A stretch of 64,000 bases of DNA from Paenibacillus brasilensis (lineage in GTDB: Bacteria; Bacillota; Bacilli; Paenibacillales; Paenibacillaceae), in contig NZ_CP045298.1 in NCBI RefSeq assembly GCF_009363115.1, positions 1,131,001-1,195,000 of the forward strand. Reading direction: 5' to 3'. The notes under the pieces were generated by a model. The model did not search any database, was not told the DNA's origin, and was given only the letters and a program-made list of their open reading frames with translations. The stretch's first letter is position 1. Each line of letters begins with the position of its first letter. The position numbers and the translations under genes are program-made. Positions 54,767-62,676 of this stretch are shown in pieces.

Positions 54767-55426
54767 ATGGAGCATACAACATCAGATGGACGCATCCTGG
54801 TCATGACCGCGGTTGAAGGCGAACGGGAGGCCGTGCTGCGCGGCTTGAAAGGCGATACTCGCTTTGCGGTCGAGCTGGCAGGTGTGGGCGCTCCGTCCGC
54901 AGCGGCTTCAACCGCGCTGGCGCTGGCTGCTGGTGACTTTCGCCTGGTCATCAGCGCCGGGATTGGTGGCGGCTTCGCCCATGCCGCTGCGCTGGAGAGC
55001 GTCGTCGTCGCTGACGCGATCATCGCTGCCGACCTCGGGGCCGAGACGGCAGAAGGCTTCAGCAGTGTGGACGAGCTAGGCTTTGGCTCCAGCCGAATCG
55101 CCGTGAACACCGCCGCCAGCCAGCGGATCGTGCAGGCACTGCGCGCCGCCGGACAGACAGCTGTCGCTGGGCCGATCCTGACCGTCACGACGGCCACAGG
55201 CACGTCGGCAACCGCGGAACAGCTGGCTAAGCGTGTTCCCGGAGCCGCTGCCGAAGCGATGGAGGGCTACGGGGTAGCTGTGGCAGCGAACAAGCTGGGG
55301 CTGCCTGTGATGGAAATCCGCACGATTTCCAATGCCGTCGGTCCACGTGACCGGGCAGCCTGGCGAATCAAAGAGGCTTTGCAAGCGTTGGAAGCCGCAT
55401 TTTCTACATTAACGGAGGTTATATAG
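54767..55426 (+). CDS. mqnB: Futalosine hydrolase
   Basis: A 219-residue PNP/UDP-phosphorylase-fold nucleosidase. The motifs VISAGIGGGFAHAAALESVV and EAMEGYGVAVAANKLGLPV match MqnB, which releases dehypoxanthine futalosine in the alternative menaquinone pathway. The stop codon directly abuts the mqnD start. The gene is GC-richer than its surroundings (GCN/GGN-heavy codons). Start ATG follows AAAGGGG. Confidence 0.9.
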   Translation: MEHTTSDGRILVMTAVEGEREAVLRGLKGDTRFAVELAGVGAPSAAASTALALAAGDFRLVISAGIGGGFAHAAALESVVVADAIIAADLGAETAEGFSSVDELGFGSSRIAVNTAASQRIVQALRAAGQTAVAGPILTVTTATGTSATAEQLAKRVPGAAAEAMEGYGVAVAANKLGLPVMEIRTISNAVGPRDRAAWRIKEALQALEAAFSTLTEVI

Positions 55427-56281
55427 ATGCAAATTGCTTTTTCACCTTGTCCCAATGACACCTTTGTCTTTCATGCTCTGGCCCACGGATTGATTCCGGG
55501 CGCACCCGCGCTGGACATTACCTTTGCCGATATCGACATCACCAACAATCTGGCGATCACGCCAGATGGACTGGATATTATGAAAATCTCGTATGCCGCA
55601 CTCCCTTGGGTACTGGATGAATATGCTCTGCTGCCATGTGGTGGCGCACTGGGCCGGGGGTGTGGGCCGCTCGTACTGACCAAAGAAGGCTCCACGGTGG
55701 AAGGCCCGGAAGCCTTGTCTGGCAAGCGTGTAGCTGTGCCAAGTGAGCGTTCCACCGCCTACCTCCTGTTTCGCCTGTGGGCAGCCAAGCATGTACCAGG
55801 GGGTGTAGGCGAGATCGTCGTAATGCCGTTTGACCAAATCATGCCTGCTGTCCGTGACGGACATATGGATGCCGGACTGGTTATTCACGAAGCACGCTTT
55901 ACCTATCCGTCCTACGGACTCAGCAAGCAAGTTGATCTGGGCAACTGGTGGGAAGAAGATACAGGACTCCCGATCCCCCTCGGAGCGATTATTGCCCGTC
56001 GTCATCTGAATTTGGATGCTATTACAGACTGGATACGCGCCTCTGTCGAGTACGCATGGAAGCATCCTGAAGCTTCCCGCGAATATGTATTGTCCCATGC
56101 ACAGGAGCTTTCACCGGATGTCGCCCAGTCGCATATCGACCTGTATGTGAACGATTTTACCGCCAATCTGGGTGACAGCGGGTATGCCGCCATCGAAGCC
56201 TTGCTCGGACGTGCCGCACAGGAAGGGCTGGTGCCTTCGTTTGATTTGGCCAAGCTGCGCCCTGCCTCCACAATCCGCTAA
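55427..56281 (+). CDS. mqnD: 1,4-dihydroxy-6-naphthoate synthase
   Basis: A 284-residue MqnD beginning MQIAFSPCPNDTFVFHALAH, with the family's VPSERSTAYLLFRLW and VIHEARFTYPSYGL segments. It cleaves cyclic dehypoxanthine futalosine to give dihydroxynaphthoate. With mqnB it indicates that this organism makes menaquinone through futalosine; mqnA, mqnC and others must lie elsewhere. Confidence 0.93.
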   Translation: MQIAFSPCPNDTFVFHALAHGLIPGAPALDITFADIDITNNLAITPDGLDIMKISYAALPWVLDEYALLPCGGALGRGCGPLVLTKEGSTVEGPEALSGKRVAVPSERSTAYLLFRLWAAKHVPGGVGEIVVMPFDQIMPAVRDGHMDAGLVIHEARFTYPSYGLSKQVDLGNWWEEDTGLPIPLGAIIARRHLNLDAITDWIRASVEYAWKHPEASREYVLSHAQELSPDVAQSHIDLYVNDFTANLGDSGYAAIEALLGRAAQEGLVPSFDLAKLRPASTIR

Positions 56282-56285
56282 AACC

Positions 56286-56343
56286 TATAAAACCTCCCGA
56301 ACGAGCACATGCCTATTCATGCGCCCAGTTCGGGAGGTTTTAT
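56286..56343 (+). terminator. Bidirectional terminator after mqnD
   Basis: AAAACCTCCCGAAC pairs perfectly with GTTCGGGAGGTTTT (14 bp); A and T tracts on both sides suit both directions. Confidence 0.85.
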
Positions 56344-56393
56344 CATTTCTTCGTATGGCGAATTCTCATTCTAGACTCGCATGAGTCCTGTCT

Positions 56394-56714
56394 TTAGTTC
56401 TGTTCTTGCTCCACGACCTCGGTCTTAAACACATTATCCAGCTTGGTACCCAGTCTTTTTACCAGCGGCACCTTGATATCCCGGCTCAGTTCCTTGAAAA
56501 AAGCGTCCATATCACAATTAATCTTATCCAACACAACCTTCACGGTGCCCTCTGCCAAGATCTGCGCATTCAGTTCTTCCGGTACCGTAACCGAGATATC
56601 ATACTTCTTGCTTAGCGTTTTAATGTAGCGGGTAAAGATTTCAATAAGCTCCTCATTGTTGAAGTTCTCAACAGCAACTTGCCCTTTGTTCGTAAATTTC
56701 AAATTCACTCTCAC
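56394..56714 (-). CDS. Small protein of unknown function
   Basis: A protein of about 106 residues (VNLKFTNKGQVAVENFNNEE at the start) with mixed alpha/beta composition and no recognised domain. The chosen GTG start at 56714 follows AAGGGGAAATG; an ATG at 56744 overlaps that site. It lies alone between mqnD and the 57026 gene on the minus strand. Confidence 0.6.
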   Translation of the reverse strand: MRVNLKFTNKGQVAVENFNNEELIEIFTRYIKTLSKKYDISVTVPEELNAQILAEGTVKVVLDKINCDMDAFFKELSRDIKVPLVKRLGTKLDNVFKTEVVEQEQN

Positions 56715-57025
56715 GTTAGCATTTCCCCTTTTCCTTTTGACCATTTATTTTGGATAAACGTTGAACCGTACAGCGGCTCTTCAAAGAAAGGGCCTTACCG
56801 ATCGTTTTAGACTCTTGTCCTTTGATATACTAAGTATAACACATTAAGTCTGTTTTCATTTCTCAACTTGTCGTTTTATGATAAAAAATGATACATTTTG
56901 CGCATTTTCAACATAAATTATTTCTTTTCATTCCAATTACTAGTAGGGAATCATGCAAAAATATACAAGAAACGCCTATCTCACAATAAAAAACGTTTCC
57001 ATATAGTAGCTTATATAACATGAAT

Positions 57026-57316
57026 TCACAGCGGTTTTGTACATTCCCAACCGTGTGAACGGTACTCACGCACAGCATCCCGTATATCCTCAATATCATC
57101 CGTATGCAGTAAAACAGAAGGTAAAATGACCCAATATTCATTTTCTGCCAGATCAATAAATACGTCCTCGACGTCATAATACTGCATGTCTCCAAAAGCC
57201 GTATCTCTGATTTTCTGTCCAACCAAAGGCATAAACTTGGAATCAAAGGTCTTCATCACCTTCGTGTATTCCTGTACGCCCGTTGCTGCGATCTGTTGTG
57301 AAATAATGACGCTCAA
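57026..57316 (-). CDS. Small acidic protein of unknown function
   Basis: A 96-residue protein (FDSKFMPLVGQKIRDTAFGD, then YYDVEDVFIDLAENEYWVIL) without recognised domain; the N terminus may be a short helix. It starts with TTG 7 nt after AGGGAGGT. It may share a transcript with the YkvA-like gene upstream (57379-57723), 62 nt away. Confidence 0.65.
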   Translation of the reverse strand: MSVIISQQIAATGVQEYTKVMKTFDSKFMPLVGQKIRDTAFGDMQYYDVEDVFIDLAENEYWVILPSVLLHTDDIEDIRDAVREYRSHGWECTKPL

Positions 57317-57378
57317 TGCTGCTACCTCCCTGACCTAATAATGCTTATTATAACCTGCCCTCAGACCATCTACAAAAC

Positions 57379-57723
57379 CTATGAAAAAAATTCGCTCGCC
57401 TTCTCCCGATGGGCTGGCTTAATATGCATGTCCAGCACCTTTAAGGCTGTCAACACAACACCCGCGTCATCCGTGAATCCCAGTATTGGAATCACATCCG
57501 ATATCGCATCCAATGGTGAAATAAAATATGCCAAGGCTCCGAAAGCTACTCCTTTGGCATAAAGAGGCGTTTCAGGATCTATCGCACAATAGTACATAGC
57601 CACTGCATCCTTCACAAAAGGAACCTTTCCGGCCGTGGACTTCACCTTTTTGAGAAATCCCTTTTTCACCTGTTCTTCCTGTTTCGGGTCATACTTGGCT
57701 TTCGTTACGTCAAAATCCTTCAT
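57379..57723 (-). CDS. YkvA/DUF1232-family small membrane protein
   Basis: A 114-residue protein with the DUF1232 core GVAFGALAYFISPLDAISDV followed by IPILGFTDDAGVVLTAL, which forms two short hydrophobic helices separated by the conserved SPLD...IP motif. Function unknown. AGGAGG lies 5 nt before the ATG. It is 9 nt downstream of the 57733 gene, so both are probably cotranscribed. Confidence 0.82.
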   Translation of the reverse strand: MKDFDVTKAKYDPKQEEQVKKGFLKKVKSTAGKVPFVKDAVAMYYCAIDPETPLYAKGVAFGALAYFISPLDAISDVIPILGFTDDAGVVLTALKVLDMHIKPAHREKASEFFS

Positions 57724-57732
57724 AGGCTCCTC

Positions 57733-58347
57733 CTATTGCTGGCTGGTAAGCTTGAAAATGCCGCCTTCCCGCTTCCCAAGCGGATAATTTTGGACCGTCA
57801 TTTCCACCTTCGTATTCTTATCCCATACAGGGAGCTTATCCGATTTACCGTACTCTTTCATAGCTATGTTTATGACTTCTTCTGCCTTCTTCGTCAAAGT
57901 AGCAGAAGCCATATTATATTTACCATAACCTTGATAAGCACCGCCAAAACCAAGATTGGGTTGATTATTCACATTTAAAAGCACACCCTGCAACGTACCA
58001 TTCTCTGCTACATCAAAGGTCACTTTTTCCAATACAAAATCATCAGTAACGATAGATGTCTGCTCCATTGCATGCGAGATGGATGACAGGTTGGCTGCTA
58101 ATTTAACCCGTTGCAGCAGTGCCTCTGTATCGTTCTGTTGCTTCGTCAATGCTTGTGTTGTCCTGTGCAGTGAAGCATTCGCTGTAATCAAAGTATTTAC
58201 CTTTGTGTTCAAATTATAATTCCATACTGTCAAAGCAATACATCCGAGTACAGCTATTCCTGAAATGACCGTGGCTACAATGCCAAGCTTACGAGCAGCC
58301 TGTGATTGCGGCTCCACAGACTGAGTGTGGCTGCTTAATTCCCCCAT
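57733..58347 (-). CDS. Membrane-anchored protein of unknown function
   Basis: A 204-residue protein with one N-terminal membrane helix (LGIVATVISGIAVLGCIALT), a Gln/Asn/Thr-rich coiled segment (about 45-90) and a C-terminal external domain (NLGFGGAYQGYGKYNMASAT). No family recognised. GAGGAAG precedes the ATG. Confidence 0.6.
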   Translation of the reverse strand: MGELSSHTQSVEPQSQAARKLGIVATVISGIAVLGCIALTVWNYNLNTKVNTLITANASLHRTTQALTKQQNDTEALLQRVKLAANLSSISHAMEQTSIVTDDFVLEKVTFDVAENGTLQGVLLNVNNQPNLGFGGAYQGYGKYNMASATLTKKAEEVINIAMKEYGKSDKLPVWDKNTKVEMTVQNYPLGKREGGIFKLTSQQ

Positions 58348-58431
58348 ACCAAACTTCCTCTCTGTTTATATAGTCATATTTTACTATGACCTCCTTTGAT
58401 ATTCTAGTATATTTTTCCTGATTCTGTACTT

Positions 58432-59361
58432 CTATGCATTTGGACAGGATTTCGCTTCATCAGTCTTTAAGCTTCGGTTCCCCCGTTTTCCGGGTGAAGC
58501 TGTATTTACCAGGTACACACTGCCTGCAATCAGCACCAGCCCCGCAACAAACGTCAAAGTAAGTGATTCCTTGAGTATCACCATACTAAAGATCGTGGAC
58601 AGCACCGGGATCAAAAACGTATATGAGCCGACGGTTCCCGCATCTCCATTGTCGATCAGTTTAAAATAAATCATCCAGCCCATCGCAATCACGAACATCG
58701 AAATAAACAATAAAATCGCGATAAAGGAGTTTGTCCAGTGGATATCACTCCATTTTTCTGTCGCAAATCCAACCCCATTAAGCATGATGCCCCCCAGAAT
58801 GAGCTGCATCGTCACCGCCCAAATGGAGTCCAGCTGCTTGCTTTTTTTCTTCATATAAATCGTTCCCAGCGCCCAGCACAATCCTGAGGCCAGACCCAAC
58901 ACAATGCCCAATACAGACAAATGACCTGCCATCCCGCCAGAGCTAATCACGATCACCCCGCCAAATCCAAGAACCAGCCCGATCACCTTCATAGGAAACA
59001 TACGCTCACCCAACCATAGCCAGGAGAATAACCCCAACAAGATCGGCTGGAGGAATACTAAAGTGGAAAATAGCCCGGCAGGCAAATAACGCAGTCCCAC
59101 CGTCTGCAAACCGTAGTATCCTGCAATATTAAATATGGCCAGCACAAGATAAGTCCACCCATTCTGTCTAAGGCGCAAGGTTTCCCGGTGACGCAAAGCG
59201 AATAACAGCAAAATCAAGCCGCCCAGCAAGGTGCGAATTCCCGAAAAGAATAGCGGCGGTGTATCTGGCAAAGCCAGCTTGGTCAACGGCCAGTTGATCC
59301 CCCATACCATCACTAATATCAATACAAGCCACAGTGTAGCTTTGGGTGTTAACTTTTTCAT
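58432..59361 (-). CDS. EamA/DMT-family transporter
   Basis: A 309-residue transporter with ten hydrophobic helices arranged as two EamA repeats (LVLILVMVWGINWPLTKLAL at the start; GYYGLQTVGLRYLPAGLFST typical of the first repeat). It would export an amino acid or metabolite. Start ATG 59361 follows AGAGGAGAG. It is divergent to a LysR regulator, a common arrangement for such exporters. Confidence 0.85.
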   Translation of the reverse strand: MKKLTPKATLWLVLILVMVWGINWPLTKLALPDTPPLFFSGIRTLLGGLILLLFALRHRETLRLRQNGWTYLVLAIFNIAGYYGLQTVGLRYLPAGLFSTLVFLQPILLGLFSWLWLGERMFPMKVIGLVLGFGGVIVISSGGMAGHLSVLGIVLGLASGLCWALGTIYMKKKSKQLDSIWAVTMQLILGGIMLNGVGFATEKWSDIHWTNSFIAILLFISMFVIAMGWMIYFKLIDNGDAGTVGSYTFLIPVLSTIFSMVILKESLTLTFVAGLVLIAGSVYLVNTASPGKRGNRSLKTDEAKSCPNA

Positions 59362-59509
59362 AGATGTCTTCTCTCCTCTGGCATTTTCATCATTCTTTGC
59401 AAACACTATAAGCATCAGGCCTGTTTGCAAAGCTTTACTTTACTAGCGTATACTGTGAGCACCAATAAATAAAATGAATGTTTCCGATAAGGGAGATAAC
59501 TTTTCGCTT

Positions 59510-60379
59510 ATGACCATTACCCAAATCATGATCTTTGTCCGCGTAGCTGAAACACTAAATTTCACCCAAACTGCTCACGAGCTGCATATGACGCAGCCCG
59601 CAGTTAGCCATGCTATCGCCAGTATCGAAAATGAGCTGGATGTTCAGCTATTGCTGCGTGATCGCAAAAAAGGCGTACTCCTAACCAATGTCGGGCACAA
59701 GGTACTGCTGCAATTCCGCATGATGCTGCAAAACATGGAAAAGGTACAGCAGCAGGTGGCTGCTGAAAAAGGGCTGGACGTTGGCACGATCACCATCGGC
59801 GCCTTTCCCTCGGCCTCAGCCTATTTTCTGCCTCCCATTATCCAGCATATTCGCCAGCACTATCCCAACCTTGTTTTTGATCTGCACGAAGGCTCCACGA
59901 ATGAGGTCAAAGAATGGGTGCATACCCGAGAAATCGAAGCCGGGATCATCCTGCTGCCAGATCCACAAGTAGATATAATCCCTTTATGCCAGGATAATAT
60001 GGTCATCCTCCTGCCGGACGGTCACCCCTTGCAAGCACATGACAAAATAGCTATTCGAGACTTGAATCAGCAGGATATGATCTTTTGCAAGGGCGGACAT
60101 GAGGTTGCCATTATGGAGGGGTTTGAACGTGAACAAATCCAGTTACAGGCACAATTCATTACTCACAATGTCAGCACCTTGGTCAGCATGGTCCGACAAG
60201 GACTAGGTATGGGTATTGTCTCTTCACTCGCCTTGTCCACGTTCCCTCATGATCTGACCGTCAAGGAAACCACGCCATTGATTACACGCGAGATTGGTAT
60301 CGCTGTGCCATCTCTGTCTAATGCTTCTTTGGCCGTACAGTTATTTGTGCGCACTGCGCAGGAGCTATTTACGGATTGA
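59510..60379 (+). CDS. LysR-family transcriptional regulator
   Basis: About 289 residues. HTH at residues 1-60 (MTITQIMIFVRVAETLNFTQ, HELHMTQPAVSHAIASIENE), ligand domain after. Two starts are possible: ATG 59474 has no site, while ATG 59510 follows AAGGGAG at a rather long distance. It probably controls the divergent DMT transporter. Confidence 0.85.
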   Translation: MTITQIMIFVRVAETLNFTQTAHELHMTQPAVSHAIASIENELDVQLLLRDRKKGVLLTNVGHKVLLQFRMMLQNMEKVQQQVAAEKGLDVGTITIGAFPSASAYFLPPIIQHIRQHYPNLVFDLHEGSTNEVKEWVHTREIEAGIILLPDPQVDIIPLCQDNMVILLPDGHPLQAHDKIAIRDLNQQDMIFCKGGHEVAIMEGFEREQIQLQAQFITHNVSTLVSMVRQGLGMGIVSSLALSTFPHDLTVKETTPLITREIGIAVPSLSNASLAVQLFVRTAQELFTD

Positions 60380-60426
60380 TACTTAAAACCTTACGAAAAA
60401 AATAATTTTAGGAGGTCACTTTTTAT

Positions 60427-60615
60427 GTGCAGAACAATCAAATCATTGAATACGAGGAAAAACTGCGTAAGGCCATGTTGGCTAGTGATGTGAAGATGCT
60501 GGATGGAACCGCCGTAACTATAATGGCGTGTTTCTCTACAAGGAACGGTGGGTAACGAACCATTGAAGATGAAATGTGTTATACCCGTGTTTGGCACGAA
60601 TTTGATGGAGCGGGC
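60427..60615 (+). pseudogene. NTF2/SnoaL-like (DUF4440) protein remnant
   Basis: GTG 60427 follows GGAGGT by 10 nt and reads QNNQIIEYEEKLRKAMLASD, then VKMLD, the usual opening of DUF4440 proteins, but stops at 60553. RRNYNGVFLYKERWVTNH in another frame and, after the stop, DEMCYTRVWHEFDG are further pieces of the same fold. Deletions and frameshifts make it non-functional. Confidence 0.7.
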
Positions 60616-60639
60616 TTTCCATTTGTAGAAATAGGAATA

Positions 60640-60883
60640 GCGCTATGCTATACTATAAACAGAAGTTGTACCACGTATCACGTGTCATATAACATATGAT
60701 ACGTGGGTAAAATGAGAATAGCCGCGATGGTTGCACATCGCGACTTTCTGACAAAGGCCGGTGGGCGACCACGGCGAGAATTTCATACTAGGTACGAAAA
60801 ACCACCGGATAGCTAGGCGCCTAACCTATTCCCGGTGGTTTTCGTATTATTAGGTCAACCAAAAATTTGGTTGGCCTATTTTA
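60640..60883 (+). ncRNA. Hairpin-rich stretch, candidate structured RNA
   Basis: Five hairpins follow one another: CACGTGTCATAT/ATATGATACGTG (60679-60705, 11 of 12 pairs), CGCGATG/CATCGCG (60723-60742), GCCGGTGG-GCGA-CCACGGC (60757-60775, a GNRA-type tetraloop), TACGAAAAACCACCGG/CCGGTGGTTTTCGTA (60793-60846) and TAGGTCAACCAAA/TTTGGTTGGCCTA (60851-60878) followed by TTTT. TGCTATACT near 60645 is a possible extended -10. No known RNA family is recognised; the last two could be terminators. Confidence 0.45.
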
Positions 60884-60884
60884 A

Positions 60885-61078
60885 TAGGTGTTTTAAGATG
60901 ACGATAGGCGGGAAGAACTAGGTGGTTTTAGGGGAATATACCCCGTCAAGAAAACTGTTCTCCCACTATCACCAACGACCATGTTTGAGCTGGTTGGGGC
61001 AGCGATCCCGTATAACAAGCGAAGCTATGAGGTTGGAATCATCGTGGGGACACCGGTGGTATTCGTAGGAGGGGGATT
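60885..61078 (+). ncRNA. Candidate bridge-RNA region of the IS110-family element
   Basis: IS110-group elements encode a guide (bridge) RNA in the non-coding left end just before the recombinase gene. This 194-nt stretch is in that position, non-coding, and contains small stem-loops such as GGGGAATATACCCC (60931-60944). Bridge assignment is inference from the family; loops have not been matched to target or donor. Confidence 0.4.
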
Positions 61079-62256
61079 ATGGAACCAGTTATTGGACTAG
61101 ACGTATCAAAAGGAATGAGTGTATTTCAACCCTTTGTGCAAAGAAATGATCCGTTAGGAAAGGCGGAAACGATTCTCCATGAAGAGCAAGGCTTTCGTCG
61201 TATACGCGAAGTAGTTGCACAGCTACAGGAACGCACAGGCAAGGCTCCAGTTGTTGTTTTAGAAGCAACAGGTCATTATCATCGTGGACTTGTTGCATTT
61301 CTCATACGAGAAGAAATTGCACATCTCATTGTGAATCCCTTGCAGTCCAAGCGAGCCCGAGGAACTACGCTACGCAAGTTAAAACAGATGCAACAGATGC
61401 TTGGCACTTGGCTGAAATGTTCTACCGTGGTGATTTAAAACCACACCGGGCATGGGATGAAGCCCATACAGAGCTTCAGTATGTAACCAGACAGCATGAA
61501 TTTATAACATCATTATATGTGCAGGCCAAGTTAAATACTCGGGCTTTGCTAGATCAGGTATTTCCCGAATTTGAACCCGTATTTTATGACCTTTACTCGG
61601 TAACGGCTCTAAAAGTCCTGCAAGCTTGCCTTCAGGGTAAGGTGGAAAATGCCTCTCAAGCTTTGTTTGAGCATGCCAGGCTCTCTCACTCCAAGAAATG
61701 GATTAACGATAGAGTAGAGCTGCTAGACATAGCGTTGCAACAAAAAGCCAAAGTCAGCCGAAGCGTCTCTCAACATGCCGTTTTAGAAGGAATGATTACC
61801 TTATTACTTGCCTTTCAGTCTCAACTCGAAATATTAGAGACACAAATGGAGGAAATTTCCTCAAATCTTCCAGAGGTCTATTTGCTCAAATCCATCCCCG
61901 GGATTGGTGACAAGCTCGCGTCTACTATTGTGGCTGAAATTGGCGATGCGAGACAATTCGTAGGGCCAAAACAATTGGTTGCCTTTGCAGGACTAGATCC
62001 TGGAGTGTACAGCTCAGGTAAGTTCAAAGCAACGAATAATCGGATTACAAAGCGAGGATCAAAGAGACTACGAAGAGCCATTTATTTGGCCGTTCAATGT
62101 GGACTGCGACAAGGAGCAAATCAAAGAATAAAAGACTATTACGATAAGAAAAAGAAAGAAGGCAAGCCTTACAAAGTGGCTGTGATCGCCTGCGCCAACA
62201 AGCTTATACATCACATATACGCCATTCTTAGTAAAAACGAGCCTTACCACCTGTAA
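61079..62256 (+). pseudogene. IS110-family recombinase (transposase), frameshifted
   Basis: The N-terminal DEDD RuvC-like domain (GLDVSKGMSVFQPF, VVVLEATGHYHRG) and C-terminal transposase_20 domain (LLKSIPGIGDKLASTIVAEI, LVAFAGLDPGVYSSGKF, with the catalytic Ser) are both present. The frame breaks at about 61378, where AAGTTAAAACAGAT should read AAGGTTAAAACAGAT; one extra G restores RKVKTDATDAWHLAEM with its two Asp residues and gives about 392 residues. All other motifs are intact, so the lesion is recent or a sequence error. IS110 elements use no terminal repeats, so ends are not marked. Confidence 0.85.
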
Positions 62257-62380
62257 ATACCATATTCATCCAGGAACTTTCTGTAGGAGCAGAAGGTTTC
62301 TTAGTCATGTTTATAAACAAACCACGTTTGTGGCTATATAATAAGGAGTGGCCAAAAATAACCCTTTCCAAGTATCAGAA

Positions 62381-62461
62381 GAAAATAAAGTTCTAGACTG
62401 AAAAATAAAGTGTTAGACTCTGCAAATATAGTTGTAGACTAAGAAAATAAGGTCTTAGACT
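62381..62461 (+). repeat. Four-copy tandem direct repeat upstream of the anthranilate synthase
   Basis: Units start at 62381 (19 nt), 62400 (20 nt), 62420 (21 nt) and 62441 (21 nt). Each is A-rich then AAATAaAGTnnTAGACT, so the shared tail is (T)AGACT and the shared middle AnTA(A/T)(A/G)GT. A decayed fifth unit may follow (62462-62480). Two-helical-turn spacing suggests a cooperative protein-binding array. Confidence 0.65.
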
Positions 62462-62497
62462 GAAAATGCTTCATTAAGCTAACGGGGCAGTTTTGCA

Positions 62498-62526
62498 TTG
62501 ATAAAATTCGGATGATCAATTAAGAT
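62498..62526 (+). promoter_or_regulatory. Promoter before the anthranilate synthase leader
   Basis: TTGATA (62498-62503), a 17-nt spacer and TAAGAT (62521-62526). The start site would be near 62533, at the first NAG triplet of the leader. Confidence 0.5.
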
Positions 62527-62531
62527 TTAAA

Positions 62532-62584
62532 CAGTTGAGATGAGAACAGGTTAGCTGAGCTGAGAATAGATGAGACTAGTTGAG
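62532..62584 (+). promoter_or_regulatory. TRAP (MtrB)-type RNA site: eleven NAG triplets at 5-nt period
   Basis: Triplets at 62532 CAG, 62537 GAG, 62542 GAG, 62547 CAG, 62552 TAG, 62557 GAG, 62562 GAG, 62567 TAG, 62572 GAG, 62577 TAG and 62582 GAG, each followed by exactly 2 nt. TRAP is an 11-subunit ring that binds eleven (G/U)AG triplets with 2-nt spacers; nine of the eleven here fit and two are CAG. It lies just before an SD-sequestering hairpin and an anthranilate synthase gene. Confidence 0.8.
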
Positions 62585-62643
62585 AGATGCGAAAGAATGT
62601 ATCTTATTTATTTCCATATCAATATCCTCTCCATGGTCGCTCC

Positions 62644-62668
62644 TGTTCTCCTCTATACCTAGAGGAGG
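62644..62668 (+). promoter_or_regulatory. Shine-Dalgarno-sequestering hairpin of the anthranilate synthase
   Basis: CTCCTCTA (62648-62655) and TAGAGGAG (62660-62667) pair perfectly (8 bp, loop TACC) and cover most of AGGAGG (62663-62668), 8 nt before the ATG. The left arm, as TGTTCTCCTCT (62644-62654), can instead pair with AGATGAGAACA (62538-62548) inside the NAG array, 10 of 11. Confidence 0.75.
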
Positions 62669-62676
62669 TACTTCAC

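Noticed and set aside
60793-60846. Terminal inverted repeat of a transposon
   Set aside because: The 15-bp inverted repeat encloses only 23 nt, so it is a hairpin rather than two element ends.
62381-62461. CRISPR array
   Set aside because: The units are only 19-21 nt, lie directly side by side with no spacers, and no cas genes are present.
62527-62676. T-box or transcription attenuator before the anthranilate synthase
   Set aside because: No T-box core sequence and no hairpin with a T run; the only strong hairpin covers the ribosome-binding site.
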